Shown here piece after piece: positions 19,721-27,942 of a DNA stretch of 64,000 nt (position 1 is the first letter of the stretch; each line of letters begins with the position of its first letter). The DNA is from JAQBDA01 sp963709875 (GTDB taxonomy: Bacteria > Chloroflexota > Anaerolineae > Anaerolineales > UBA4823): the NCBI GenBank assembly GCA_963709875.1, contig CAVPYB010000012.1:248001-312000 (forward strand). The letters run 5' to 3'. The translations under genes were made by a program, and so were the position numbers. Below the pieces are notes generated by a model. That model made no database searches. It worked only from the letters and a program-made list of their open reading frames with translations, and was not told where the DNA came from.

Positions 19721-21068
19721 CTGGAGCCGCTATAACCTGGGAGTCCCCGTCTTTGTCCAGGCGGGTGAGCAGCACCCTGGCGATACGCATGCCATCCATC
19801 TCTTTGACCTGTACGCGCACACCATCCGCTTCGACAGTGTCATCCTGGAGCGGGATGCGGCCCAGTTTGCCCAGCACAAAGCCGGCAATGGTATCGTAAT
19901 CCGGCTCAACCAGGTTGATATTGAGCTTATGGTTGACGTCTTCGATCAGTGCCAGACCGTCGATGATGCCTGAGCCATCCGCCAGTTTCTCGATCTCCGG
20001 TGTGAGTGTGTCGAAGGGATCGCTGACCTCGCCCACGATCTCTTCCAAAAGGTCTTCGAGGGTCACCAGCCCGGCGGTGCCGCCATACTCGTCCAGGACG
20101 ATGGCGATATGTTGGCGGTATTCTCGGAACTGCTGCAGCAAAATCTTTACAGAGGTCGTCTCAGGGACGTATAGCGCCTCGGCTGCCAGGCTGCGCGCGG
20201 TGCACTCATCACAGTCGGGAGACTGCATGGCGCGCAGCAAATTCTTGACGTGCACGATGCCCAGGATCTGGTCGAGATTGTCCTCATAGACCGGGAACTT
20301 GGTAAACGAGGATTGGGTTGCCAGATCGATGATCTCGTTCAGCGATGCGTCTGCCTCAACCCCGGTCATGCTGGTACGTGGGATCATCACCTGGCGCACA
20401 ACCAGATCGCCAAGATCGAAGATGGCGTGCAGCATCTCGCCATCAATGTCCTCAACTACACCCACTTCGGCACTGGCAGTGACCAGCATTTTAAGCTCTT
20501 CCACGGAGTGCACCAGCTCGTGCCCTGAAGCAGGTCGGATACCGATCAGCCGCAGGAAGACATTCCCGGCACCGTTCAGCAGCCAGATAGCGGGCTTGAA
20601 GATCCATTCGGTCCACAGCGTTGGGCGGGCGACGAGCAGGGAAGTCCTCTCGGGATTTTGCAAGGCGATCGATTTCGGCGTCAGCTCGCCGACCACGACG
20701 TGCAGGAAGGTGATGATCGCAAAAGCGATCGCGGCTGAGAGACTGTGCGAGACCCCGGATTGGGCGGAAGCCGGGAATAGCTCGATGACCGGCTCCAGCA
20801 AGTGCGAGAGCGCCGGTTCTCCGATCCAGCCCAATCCCAGGCTGGACAGGGTGATGCCCAGCTGGGTGGCAGCAATTACGGCATCCGGATTATCGATGGC
20901 TTTCTTCACCCAGACTGCGGATAGGTCTCCCTTGTCCAACAGTTCCTGGATGCGCGTCCGCCGAACGCTGACCAGTGAAAACTCTGCCGCGACGAAGAAA
21001 CCGTTCGCCAGGACCAGTATGAGCACTGCCAGTATTTTCAATCCATCAACGAGAAAGGTGTTTTCCAT
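19713..21068 (-). CDS. CNNM transmembrane / CBS-pair / CorC-HlyC domain protein
   Basis: A 451-residue protein. The CNNM domain (1-200) has about four hydrophobic segments, starting LAVLILVLANGFFVAAEFSLV, and the family signature ATQLGITLSSLGLGWIGEP. Two CBS motifs (about 215-335) include VMIPRTSMTGVEAD and VLDEYGGTAGLVTLEDLLEEI, and a CorC/HlyC accessory domain closes the protein. Relatives are linked to magnesium or cobalt efflux and were once called hemolysins. It lies directly upstream of priA in the same direction. Confidence 0.88.
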   Translation of the reverse strand: MENTFLVDGLKILAVLILVLANGFFVAAEFSLVSVRRTRIQELLDKGDLSAVWVKKAIDNPDAVIAATQLGITLSSLGLGWIGEPALSHLLEPVIELFPASAQSGVSHSLSAAIAFAIITFLHVVVGELTPKSIALQNPERTSLLVARPTLWTEWIFKPAIWLLNGAGNVFLRLIGIRPASGHELVHSVEELKMLVTASAEVGVVEDIDGEMLHAIFDLGDLVVRQVMIPRTSMTGVEADASLNEIIDLATQSSFTKFPVYEDNLDQILGIVHVKNLLRAMQSPDCDECTARSLAAEALYVPETTSVKILLQQFREYRQHIAIVLDEYGGTAGLVTLEDLLEEIVGEVSDPFDTLTPEIEKLADGSGIIDGLALIEDVNHKLNINLVEPDYDTIAGFVLGKLGRIPLQDDTVEADGVRVQVKEMDGMRIARVLLTRLDKDGDSQVIAAPDG

Positions 21069-21137
21069 ATATTTTCTATGGTATGCGTTTAGCTCATCCC
21101 GGAGAGTCAGGCTGCCAACGTGTACCAGTCACACTAA

Positions 21138-22001
21138 TTAGGCACTCCTGAAGATAGCAGCGGCCGCGTAGCCGACTACCTGGCTGTAGTCTCCCGTAAT
21201 ATCCCCTGAGGTAGCGTAGTTCAAGACACGAATTGTATCGGCGCCTAACTCCTGGGCGGCCCACATGACAGCTGCCAACGCACCGCGCCCGCAGGCGTAG
21301 CCCTTCCCCTCTTCTTCAGCCTGCAGCACCCCAGCCGGATCGAAGGCTTCGACCTGGCGCAAGATCTCCCCGTCCAGCGTGTTAGCTGTTTCCTGGGGGT
21401 AGAAATGGGATAAATCCGTACTGGCGACCATCAGAGCTTTGTAGCCACCCAGCACCTTTGCCAGCGCCCTGCCCAGACCGCGCGCCACGCGTGGGCTGGG
21501 ATCACGCACCATAACAGGCATCAGGGAGAAATCCTGCAGCGAGCGCTGCAAGAAGGGCAGCTCGATCTCTAGGGAGTGCTCCGGGTCTCGCCTGACCGCC
21601 GTCAGACCCACCCCCAGCTCGACTTGCAGGTAAGCATCCAGCGCTTGCAAAGCGTCCTGATCAATCAGCACCCCTCCCAGCGGGGTGTTGTAGCCCTGGT
21701 GGGCGCTGGTGAGCAGGTGCCCATGCGCAAGGTGGTGCATGGGCGAGACAACCGCCACCAGATCGGGAGTACGCCCTGCTCCGGCTGCCTGACGCACAGC
21801 CGAAAAGGCGTGACCGGCAACCGGACCGGAGTAGCGGTGTCCAGCGTGGGGTGTCACCACTGCCAGCAGCTCGCCCGGGATTTCAGGTGCAGCGGCGGCA
21901 TCGATGTAGGCGTCAACCGATTGTGCCAGCTGGTCGGGATCGCCAGGGTACCATTGCCCGGCAATGGCGGAAGGTCTCAGATCGATTGTCTGGGCCATCA
22001 C
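21138..22001 (-). CDS. amrB: Memo-like protein (AmmeMemoRadiSam system protein B)
   Basis: A 287-residue member of the Memo family. Visible features are SAIAGQWYPGDP at the N terminus, PHAGHRYSGPVAGHAF, SPMHH, the TDLSHFYP block and ACGRGAL. The His, Asp and Cys positions match the metal-site residues of human Memo. In many bacteria the gene sits with an AMMECR1 and a radical SAM gene; neither is adjacent here. Function is unsettled (redox or metal-related). Confidence 0.85.
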   Translation of the reverse strand: MMAQTIDLRPSAIAGQWYPGDPDQLAQSVDAYIDAAAAPEIPGELLAVVTPHAGHRYSGPVAGHAFSAVRQAAGAGRTPDLVAVVSPMHHLAHGHLLTSAHQGYNTPLGGVLIDQDALQALDAYLQVELGVGLTAVRRDPEHSLEIELPFLQRSLQDFSLMPVMVRDPSPRVARGLGRALAKVLGGYKALMVASTDLSHFYPQETANTLDGEILRQVEAFDPAGVLQAEEEGKGYACGRGALAAVMWAAQELGADTIRVLNYATSGDITGDYSQVVGYAAAAIFRSA

Positions 22002-22094
22002 ACACCTCTAGCTCTGTAAACCATAACCTGTTCAAATTTTAGCATACTCTTGAACCGGCTGTGATATAATCCCGTAGCAATAAATGCTAAGATG

Positions 22095-22341
22095 AGGACG
22101 AGTATGCGCTGCTCTGGCGGCACAGAGAGCGGTAAAGGCTGAGAACTCCGCACGCACCTCGGCGCAGAAATGGACCTCGGAGCTGCAGGGTGAAAAGCGC
22201 ACGCGAACGCCGATTAACCCGCGCCGGAGCCGCCACCGTTATCCAGGCGAAGGGTATGCGCAGGCAGCTGAGACTCAAACCTGCTGCGCTCGACCCGAGT
22301 GAGACTGGCTCATTCAACCCCGTCGTATCACCGGCGGGGTT
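22095..22341 (+). promoter_or_regulatory. T-box-like leader with Trp (UGG) specifier
   Basis: Upstream of the SelW-like gene and trpS. Seen in order: AGAGAGC (22124-22130), GAAATGGACCTCGGAGCTG with candidate specifier TGG at 22171-22173 followed by A, a CACCGTTATC block near 22240, and a hairpin AACCCCG/CGGGGTT at 22316-22341 that looks like a terminator. These are ordered as in tRNA-sensing T-box leaders. The canonical GGTGGNACCGCG antiterminator is not present; a divergent TGGC lies near 22307. Uncharged tRNA-Trp would favour read-through. A covariance-model search would settle it. Confidence 0.55.
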
Positions 22342-22363
22342 ATCGTTTAATCAGGAGCAGAAA

Positions 22364-22603
22364 ATGTTGATGAACATCGAGTTGGTGTACTGCGCTGTTT
22401 GACACTATGCTGACAGGGCCATTGGTCAAATGGCAGAACTGGTCAAAGAATTCGAACCTGAGATCGAATCGTTCACCCTGGTGCCATCCGACGCCGGTCG
22501 CTTCGAGCTGACCGTCAACGGCGAACTGGTTTATTCCAAGCTGCAGACAGGGCGGCACGCCGAACCCGGCGAGATCGCCGGGTTGATCCGAAAGAGGGAG
22601 TAA
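22364..22603 (+). CDS. SelW-like (Rdx-family) selenoprotein with in-frame UGA as selenocysteine
   Basis: A 79-residue thioredoxin-like redox protein that is missed if TGA is read only as stop. ATG 22364 has AGGAG six bases upstream. Codons 10-13 read Cys-Ala-Val-TGA, giving a C-x-x-U redox motif directly after the first strand (MNIELVY), exactly where Rdx proteins carry CxxC or CxxU. After the TGA (22400-22402) the frame continues HYADRAIGQMAELVKEFEPE and ends with VNGELVYSKLQTGRHAEPGEI, matching the family's F(V)NG-x-x-V/I-x-S-K-x-x-x-G-x-F/H pattern. A hairpin with a GGTCA loop lies 15 nt after the TGA. The stop is 9 bp before trpS, behind the T-box-like leader. A Sec-dependent SelD is encoded 4.3 kb away. 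Confidence 0.85.
22418..22434 (+). promoter_or_regulatory. bacterial SECIS-like hairpin of the SelW-like gene
   Basis: GCCATT and AATGGC form a perfect 6-bp stem around the loop GGTCA, starting 15 nt after the UGA. Position and the GGUC loop resemble the E. coli fdhF SECIS recognised by SelB. Confidence 0.65.
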
Positions 22604-22612
22604 GGAGGGTTT

Positions 22613-23606
22613 ATGCCAAGCGCTAAGAGAGGCCGGGTGTTTTCCGGCGCCAGACCCACCGGGCGCCAGCACCTCGGCAATTACCTGGGCGCGATCCAGA
22701 ACTATGTGGCGCTGCAGGACGAATACGATTGCATCTACTGCATCGTCGACCTGCACGCCCTGACCACCGTCGAGACGACCGAGAACCTGCGCCAGAACAC
22801 TTACGAGATGGCGCTGGATTGGCTGGCAGCCGGCATCCGCCCGGATGAGTCGATCATTTTCGTCCAGTCTCACGTCCCGGAGGTCACCGAGCTGCACCTG
22901 GTCCTCTCCATGGTCACCCCACTGGGGAAGCTGACCGACCTGCCCACCTTCAAGGAGAAGGTCCGCTACCAGCCGCATAATATCAACTACGGGCTGGTCG
23001 GGTATCCGGTGCTGATGGCAGCTGATATCGTCCTCTACAAGGCCAGTGCAGTGCCGGTAGGCGTCGACCAGGAACCGCATATCGAGTTCACCCGCGAGGT
23101 GGTGCGCTCCTTCAACTACCGCTACAACACAGACGTGCTGGTCGAGCCGCAGATGAAAGCCACCGAGTTTCCCAAGGTGCTGGGCATCGACGGCCAGCAG
23201 AAGATGAGCAAGAGCCTGAACAACCATATCGAGCTGGCAGCCACACCCCAGGAGACCCAGCAGCGGGTGATGCAGATGGTCACCGACCCGCAGCGCATCC
23301 GCCGCAGCGACCCGGGGAACCCGGATGTGTGCAACGTCTTCACGATGCATAATATCTTCTCTTCTCAGAGAAGAGATCGACATGATCAATGTCGAGTGCC
23401 GCCGGGCGGGTATCGGCTGCGTGGACTGCAAGAAGATCCTGGCGCGCAACCTGAACAACCACCTGGAACCCTTCCGGGACCGCCGGGCTGAGATCGCCCA
23501 GGACCCCGGTCGCGTGCAGGAAGTGCTCGAAGACGGCAGCCAGCGTGCTCAAACGATCGCCGCGCAGACCATAGCCGAAGTTAAAGAAGCCATCGGGCTG
23601 CCCTGA
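22613..23606 (+). CDS. trpS: tryptophanyl-tRNA synthetase (frameshifted near the 3' end)
   Basis: Charges tRNA-Trp. The start has GGAGG at good spacing. Class I motifs are present: the HIGH equivalent in RPTGRQHLGNYLGA and KMSKS in QKMSKSLNNHI; also DLHALTT and GYPVLMAADIVLYKA. The frame derails near 23365, in a CTTCTCT/AGAGAAG inverted repeat. The C-terminal part continues in another frame (INVECRRAGIGCVDCKK to the stop at 23606). Removing one base gives 330 residues, a normal length. It is probably co-transcribed with the SelW-like gene. Confidence 0.93.
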
Positions 23607-23672
23607 CATGATGGACAAGGACGGTAAAAGCGAGCATCCGCCCTTCACGAGAATTTCCCACCCCAACAGCGT

Positions 23673-24113
23673 ATGAGAGTCATCCTTCAACGGGTCACAC
23701 GGGGGCGCGTCACCATCGATGGGCAGGTGACCGCGGATATCGGCACGGGTGCCGTCATCCTGCTGGGGATCGGCGTGGATGACGGTGAGGAGCAGGCGCG
23801 CTACCTGGCGGAAAAGATCGCCAACCTGCGCATTTTCGAGGATGAAGCCGGGAAGATGAACCGCTCACTGCTCGATATCGGCGGAGAGGCGATCGTGGTC
23901 TCGCAGTTCACCCTGTATGCCGATACACGCAAAGGGCGCCGCCCATCCTTTACCGACGCCGCCCCACCGGAAATCGCCAGCCCGCTGGTTGAGCGCTTTG
24001 CCGCCCTGTTGCGCGAGCAAGGCGTGCCCACCCAGACCGGCGAGTTCGGCGCTCACATGCTGGTGGATATCGCCAACGACGGGCCGGTCACGATCTGGAT
24101 AGAACGCGAGTGA
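23673..24113 (+). CDS. dtd: D-aminoacyl-tRNA deacylase
   Basis: A 146-residue protein that hydrolyses D-amino acids from tRNA. The two family signatures are seen: SQFTLYAD near residue 79 and the C-terminal NDGPVTIWIE (family usually NxGPVT). The N terminus MRVILQRVTRGRVTIDG is typical. It follows trpS in the same direction at 66 bp. Length matches the family. Confidence 0.93.
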   Translation: MRVILQRVTRGRVTIDGQVTADIGTGAVILLGIGVDDGEEQARYLAEKIANLRIFEDEAGKMNRSLLDIGGEAIVVSQFTLYADTRKGRRPSFTDAAPPEIASPLVERFAALLREQGVPTQTGEFGAHMLVDIANDGPVTIWIERE

Positions 24114-24126
24114 TGCTGGCGCACTC

Positions 24127-24870
24127 TTACACCTGCCAACCACGCCACAAAACTGAATCTAACTGTACTGCAATTGCCCCCGCCGCCAGCATCGCGTCTG
24201 CATCCCGGGCGCTGTACACCCCACCGCCGCCAATGACAGGCAGACCTGCCTCGGCCAACCTGGTCACCGCTTGAAGAGCCTGCGGGAAAATCGCCGGACC
24301 GTATAAGCGTCCCGAAACGCGCTCACCGCCTGCACCCAGCAGCGCACCGCGCGGCGGTCCCAGGCTGACCGCGGCTGCGCCGGACTCCAATACCGCTTCG
24401 GCAAGCTCAAGCGAGCGGTCCAGCGGCAGGCGCACGATGACCGGCAGCTCACCACTGGCAGCCCGGGTTAATGCGCGTGCGCTGGCCGGGTCTGCATCCG
24501 CCGCCAATCCAACTTCCAGACCGGCAACACCTTCCCTGCCTTCCAGAAGATGCACCATCTGCGACAGCTCCGCCACATGGTTTGCCAGCAGGTGCACCCA
24601 TACCGGCAGCGGCTGGCGTATCCAGCGCCCTATCTGTCGTTTTAGCACCGCTTTCAATCCTGGGTTGGGCAAGCCGGTGTGCAGCAGGAAACCGCCCGCG
24701 AAGGCGATATAGCGTGTACCACCGGCTGGGGTGCGCTTTTGCAGGCTGATCGGGTTGGTCACAAAACCGCCCAGATGCTCCAGGATTACAGCGCTGCTGC
24801 GAGTTGGAGCGAATCCCAGACTTCCGGCGGCATTCATCAAGGGCTTATCGAAAGCAAGACCGAATTTCAT
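24127..24870 (-). CDS. dihydroorotate dehydrogenase-like (PyrD) flavoprotein, divergent
   Basis: A 247-residue TIM-barrel protein. The N terminus (LMNAAGSLGF) and C-terminal FMN-binding segments (GPAIFPQALQAVTRLAE, GGGGVYSARDADAMLAAGA) match class 1 PyrD. It is about 50 residues short, and the segment expected to carry the catalytic Cys reads VGLAADADPASARA, without Cys. It may use a different substrate or be a specialised paralogue. Its start overlaps the stop of the PyrK-like gene by 4 bp, so the pair is translationally coupled. Confidence 0.72.
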   Translation of the reverse strand: MKFGLAFDKPLMNAAGSLGFAPTRSSAVILEHLGGFVTNPISLQKRTPAGGTRYIAFAGGFLLHTGLPNPGLKAVLKRQIGRWIRQPLPVWVHLLANHVAELSQMVHLLEGREGVAGLEVGLAADADPASARALTRAASGELPVIVRLPLDRSLELAEAVLESGAAAVSLGPPRGALLGAGGERVSGRLYGPAIFPQALQAVTRLAEAGLPVIGGGGVYSARDADAMLAAGAIAVQLDSVLWRGWQV

Positions 24871-25553
24871 GGTATATCCAGCAGATCTTGAAGTGGGAAC
24901 ACCGGACCATCCTCACAGACCAGCTTCCATCCCCGCCGGGTGCGTACTGCGCAGGCACCGCAGCCTGCCAGCCCTGCACAGGGCATAGGAGCCAACACCA
25001 ACGCCTGCCCGGGGCAGGGCAAAGAGGCATCAGCGGCAACCCCCAGCCTGTCCTTCGTGTGGGGCAGCTCCTCTAGCGGCATATCCAGAGCCAGGAAATC
25101 CGCCCAAGAAAGCGCCTCCGGCAGGGCAGCCAACGGGCTGGCCTCGATGGCAGATGGCAGGCCGGGCAATACAGCATCGCCGAACAGCGCTACCTCCATC
25201 CCCAGCCGTAGGGCTGCATCTGCCACAGGCAGCAGGCGGGAGACCGTATCTCCCAGGGCGACCAGAACCAGGCGCCGGACGCCAGCCGGCAGGGCAAATC
25301 CATTCCCTATCGGACCGCGTAATTCCAGACGAGTCCCAGGCTCCCAACCGGCTGCAACCGGAGGAGCTGCCAGGAAGCCATCCTCGAAGACTACCTCAAG
25401 GAAAAGAGCTGCCGCCAGGACCGCCTCGCCCCAACTTGCCAATATATATCTGCCCGGCTGCGGCACTGCCTGCGTGGGGCAGGCGATCCTGGCAGTAACC
25501 ATCCCGGAAGGCTCGATGTGCAGCTCTTTTACCCAACCCATGTGCCGGTGCAT
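24867..25553 (-). CDS. PyrK-like iron-sulfur/flavin electron-transfer protein
   Basis: A 228-residue protein resembling the electron-transfer subunit of dihydroorotate dehydrogenase B. The C-terminal 2Fe-2S site is visible as PCAGLAGCGACAV followed by VCEDGPVF, giving four Cys (spacing C-x5-C-x2-C then Cys; the family usually has C-x4-C-x2-C). The middle holds a nucleotide-binding-like segment (RRLVLVALGDTVSRLLPVADAA), while the N-terminal flavin domain is weakly conserved. Coupled to the PyrD-like gene downstream. Together they may form an oxidoreductase whose substrate is uncertain. Confidence 0.72.
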   Translation of the reverse strand: MHRHMGWVKELHIEPSGMVTARIACPTQAVPQPGRYILASWGEAVLAAALFLEVVFEDGFLAAPPVAAGWEPGTRLELRGPIGNGFALPAGVRRLVLVALGDTVSRLLPVADAALRLGMEVALFGDAVLPGLPSAIEASPLAALPEALSWADFLALDMPLEELPHTKDRLGVAADASLPCPGQALVLAPMPCAGLAGCGACAVRTRRGWKLVCEDGPVFPLQDLLDIP

Positions 25554-25590
25554 TGCGGCATCGTATCACAATTTCCTAAGCACGACAACG

Positions 25591-25643
25591 GCAATTCGCT
25601 GAAAGATATTTAACAAACTCTATAACTGTTATCAGCGAATTGC
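25591..25643. promoter_or_regulatory. 53-bp palindromic control element upstream of the SPFH gene
   Basis: GCAATTCGCTGA (25591-25602) and its perfect complement TCAGCGAATTGC (25632-25643) are 29 bp apart. The spacer is AT-rich and holds -10-like TATAAC at 25621. An element of identical 53-bp span and nearly identical arms precedes the aldo/keto reductase gene at 59805. Downstream, CTAACATA is repeated three times at 25700-25724. Confidence 0.6.
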
Positions 25644-25794
25644 TTAAGCAAACCGCCGTTCAAGCCGATACGTGTAGTATTTACAATTTCAGCTGTCTGC
25701 TAACATAGCTAACATACTAACATTCATCTCCCGCCATAATTAAGGTCAGTTACGGTATAATCACTGCGTTGTTGATAACTTAAAGGAGGAAACA

Positions 25795-26874
25795 ATGAAT
25801 TTCGCCACTGTACTTCAGGGATCTGTCGCCCTGTTATGGGTAATCGTTGTCGGTTTGATCGTGTTAGCCGTGGTGCGCGCCTCACGCAGGCAGAAAGTCG
25901 GCGTGGTCTCTACAGCCATTATCATAACCTCCATCCTGGCTCTAGTATTAACCACCGTGAGCGCAGGGTTAGTATTCATCCAGCCGGAAGAGCGCGGAGT
26001 GGTGATCTCTGCCCTAGATCCAAAAGGATACCGGGAGCAGGCACTCCAGCCTGGTCTGCGCTGGATCATACCGTACTTCGAGAATGTGGTGATCTACCCC
26101 ATTTCAAGGCAGTCCTACACGATGTCCATCGCTCCTTTAGAGGGGCAGATGCAGGGCGATGACTCAGTGGCAGCGCGCACATTGGATGGGCAGGAAATCT
26201 TCCTGGATGCTTCGATCATCTATTCGATCGACCCGGCTGAGGTGGTTGACGTCCACATTGTATGGCAGAACCGCTACACAAACGAGTTGGTACGCCCGCT
26301 CTCCCGGGGCGTTATCCGTGACGCCGTCGCACAATATGGCGTGCAGCAAGTTTACAGCACCCAACGAATCGCCATGGCCGAGGAAATCACTGAGAACCTT
26401 CGCCGTAAACTGGGGGAGAATGGTCTGCTCCTCTCTGAGTTCTTGCTGCGTAATATCACCTTCTCACCGGAATATGCTGCATCGGTGGAGCAGAAACAGA
26501 TCGCCGAACAGCAGGCGCAGCAGGCCCGGTTCGTCGTCGAGCAGCGCCGCCAGGAAGCCGAGCAGGCTCGCCAGCAAGCCCAGGGTCAGGCGGATGCGGT
26601 CGTGATCCGTGCAGAAGGCGATGGCGAGGCGCGTATTATTGCCGCCAACGCTGAGGCGCAGGCGCTGAACAAGATCGCCGAAGCGCTGGCGGAAAAGCCC
26701 GAGCTGCTCACCTACCAGTACATCACCAAGCTGGCTCCCGGTATCCAGGTTATGCTGGTGCCCAACAATACTCCTTACTTGCTGCCTTTACAGACTCTCG
26801 AGCAATCAGGGCCGGTAGCTCCGGTGACCCTCCCGGCACCACTGCCATCGCCTGAGCCGACTGCCACACCATAG
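25795..26874 (+). CDS. SPFH/band 7 (prohibitin-like) membrane protein
   Basis: A 359-residue protein preceded by AAAGGAGG. Two N-terminal hydrophobic segments (about 8-28 and 40-62) are followed by an SPFH domain (about 65-240: VFIQPEERGVV, LQPGLRWIIPYF, LDGQEIFLDASIIYSID). A Gln/Ala/Glu-rich coiled coil follows (240-300), then a Pro/Ala/Thr tail. Such proteins form membrane scaffolds and modulate membrane proteases. The gene ends 9 bp before selD, so the two may be co-transcribed. A strong palindromic element lies 150 bp upstream. Confidence 0.87.
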   Translation: MNFATVLQGSVALLWVIVVGLIVLAVVRASRRQKVGVVSTAIIITSILALVLTTVSAGLVFIQPEERGVVISALDPKGYREQALQPGLRWIIPYFENVVIYPISRQSYTMSIAPLEGQMQGDDSVAARTLDGQEIFLDASIIYSIDPAEVVDVHIVWQNRYTNELVRPLSRGVIRDAVAQYGVQQVYSTQRIAMAEEITENLRRKLGENGLLLSEFLLRNITFSPEYAASVEQKQIAEQQAQQARFVVEQRRQEAEQARQQAQGQADAVVIRAEGDGEARIIAANAEAQALNKIAEALAEKPELLTYQYITKLAPGIQVMLVPNNTPYLLPLQTLEQSGPVAPVTLPAPLPSPEPTATP

Positions 26875-26883
26875 GCTGTCTAA

Positions 26884-27942
26884 ATGGTCCCATCCACTGG
26901 CAAACAGATCCGCCTGACCAGCCTTTCCAGCTGTGCGGGTTGAGCGTCTAAACTGAGCGCGGAAGCGCTGGCGCAGGTGCTGCGCCCGATCCAGGGCATC
27001 TTCGATTCCCGCGACTACCCCGACCTGCTGGTGGGTCTGGGGGAGCCGGACGATGCCGCCGTCTGGCGCCTGCCAGACGGGCGCGCCCTGGTAGTCACCA
27101 CCGATTTCTTCACCCCGGTGGTCGATGACCCGTACGATTACGGGGCGATTGCTGCTGCAAATGCGCTCTCTGACGTATATGCTATGGGCGGCAGCCCTTT
27201 CCTGGCATTGAACGTAGCCGCTCTGCCGCCCAAGCTTCCGGCTGAGATCTGTGGGCAGATCCTACTCGGCGGGGCAGAAAAAGCCCGGGAAGCCGGCGTG
27301 GTCCTGGCAGGTGGGCACACCATCCAGGATGAAGAACCCAAATATGGGCTGATCGTGCTGGGCTTTGCCGACCCGCAGTTGATGCTGACCAAGGGCGGCG
27401 CCCATGTCGGGGATATCCTGGTGCTGACCAAACCGATCGGATTCGGCACCACCACCACTGCCCTCAAACGCGGTCTGGCAGACCCGGAGCACGTCGCCGA
27501 AGCGGTGGGTTGGATGAAGCGCCTGAACAAGCAGGCTGCCGAGCTGGCAGTTGCCTTCGGACTGCGCGGCGGCACCGACATCACCGGCTTTGGCTTGCTC
27601 GGGCACGCCTGGGAGATGGCAGAAGCCTCTGGAGTTGGGCTGCGCTTTTCCATTGAGAAAATCCCATTCACCAGCGGGGCACATCACTACGCCAGCGAAT
27701 GGATCTTCCCGGGCGGCTCATCAGACAACCGGCTGTTCTTCGAGAGGCACGTGCAGTTCGACCCCCAGATCCCTGAGGCTACCCAGATGCTGCTCTTTGA
27801 CGCCCAGACCAGCGGCGGGCTGCTGCTGGCAGTGCCCGAAGAGAAAATAGTCTCCATGCAGGAGCAGGCATTCAGCATCGACCAACCAATGTGGGTCGTG
27901 GGCGAAGTCATCCAGGGCAGGTCTATCGAAGTCGTACCGTAA
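26884..27942 (+). CDS. selD: selenide, water dikinase containing selenocysteine (SelD)
   Basis: Makes selenophosphate from selenide and ATP, the selenium donor for Sec-tRNA. Reading TGA at 26941-26943 as Sec gives a 352-residue protein from ATG 26884. The N terminus IRLTSLSSCAGUASKLS aligns with E. coli IRLTQYSHGAGCGCKIS, placing U20 on catalytic Cys17 and keeping the essential Lys. Later motifs include VVTTDFFTPVVDDPYDYG, AANALSDVYAMGG, GGHTIQDEEPKYG and GGTDITGFGLLGHAWEMA. If TGA is taken as stop, the annotated protein loses its catalytic loop. Stop and MFS start overlap as TAATG. Confidence 0.9.
26956..26986 (+). promoter_or_regulatory. candidate SECIS hairpins of selD
   Basis: Two hairpins follow the UGA: AGCGC-GGAA-GCGCT (26956-26969, 12 nt after) and GGCGCA-GGTGC-TGCGCC (26970-26986). 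The second loop begins GGU as in the SelW-like SECIS but lies at the far end of the usual distance; which one is used is unclear. Confidence 0.4.
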
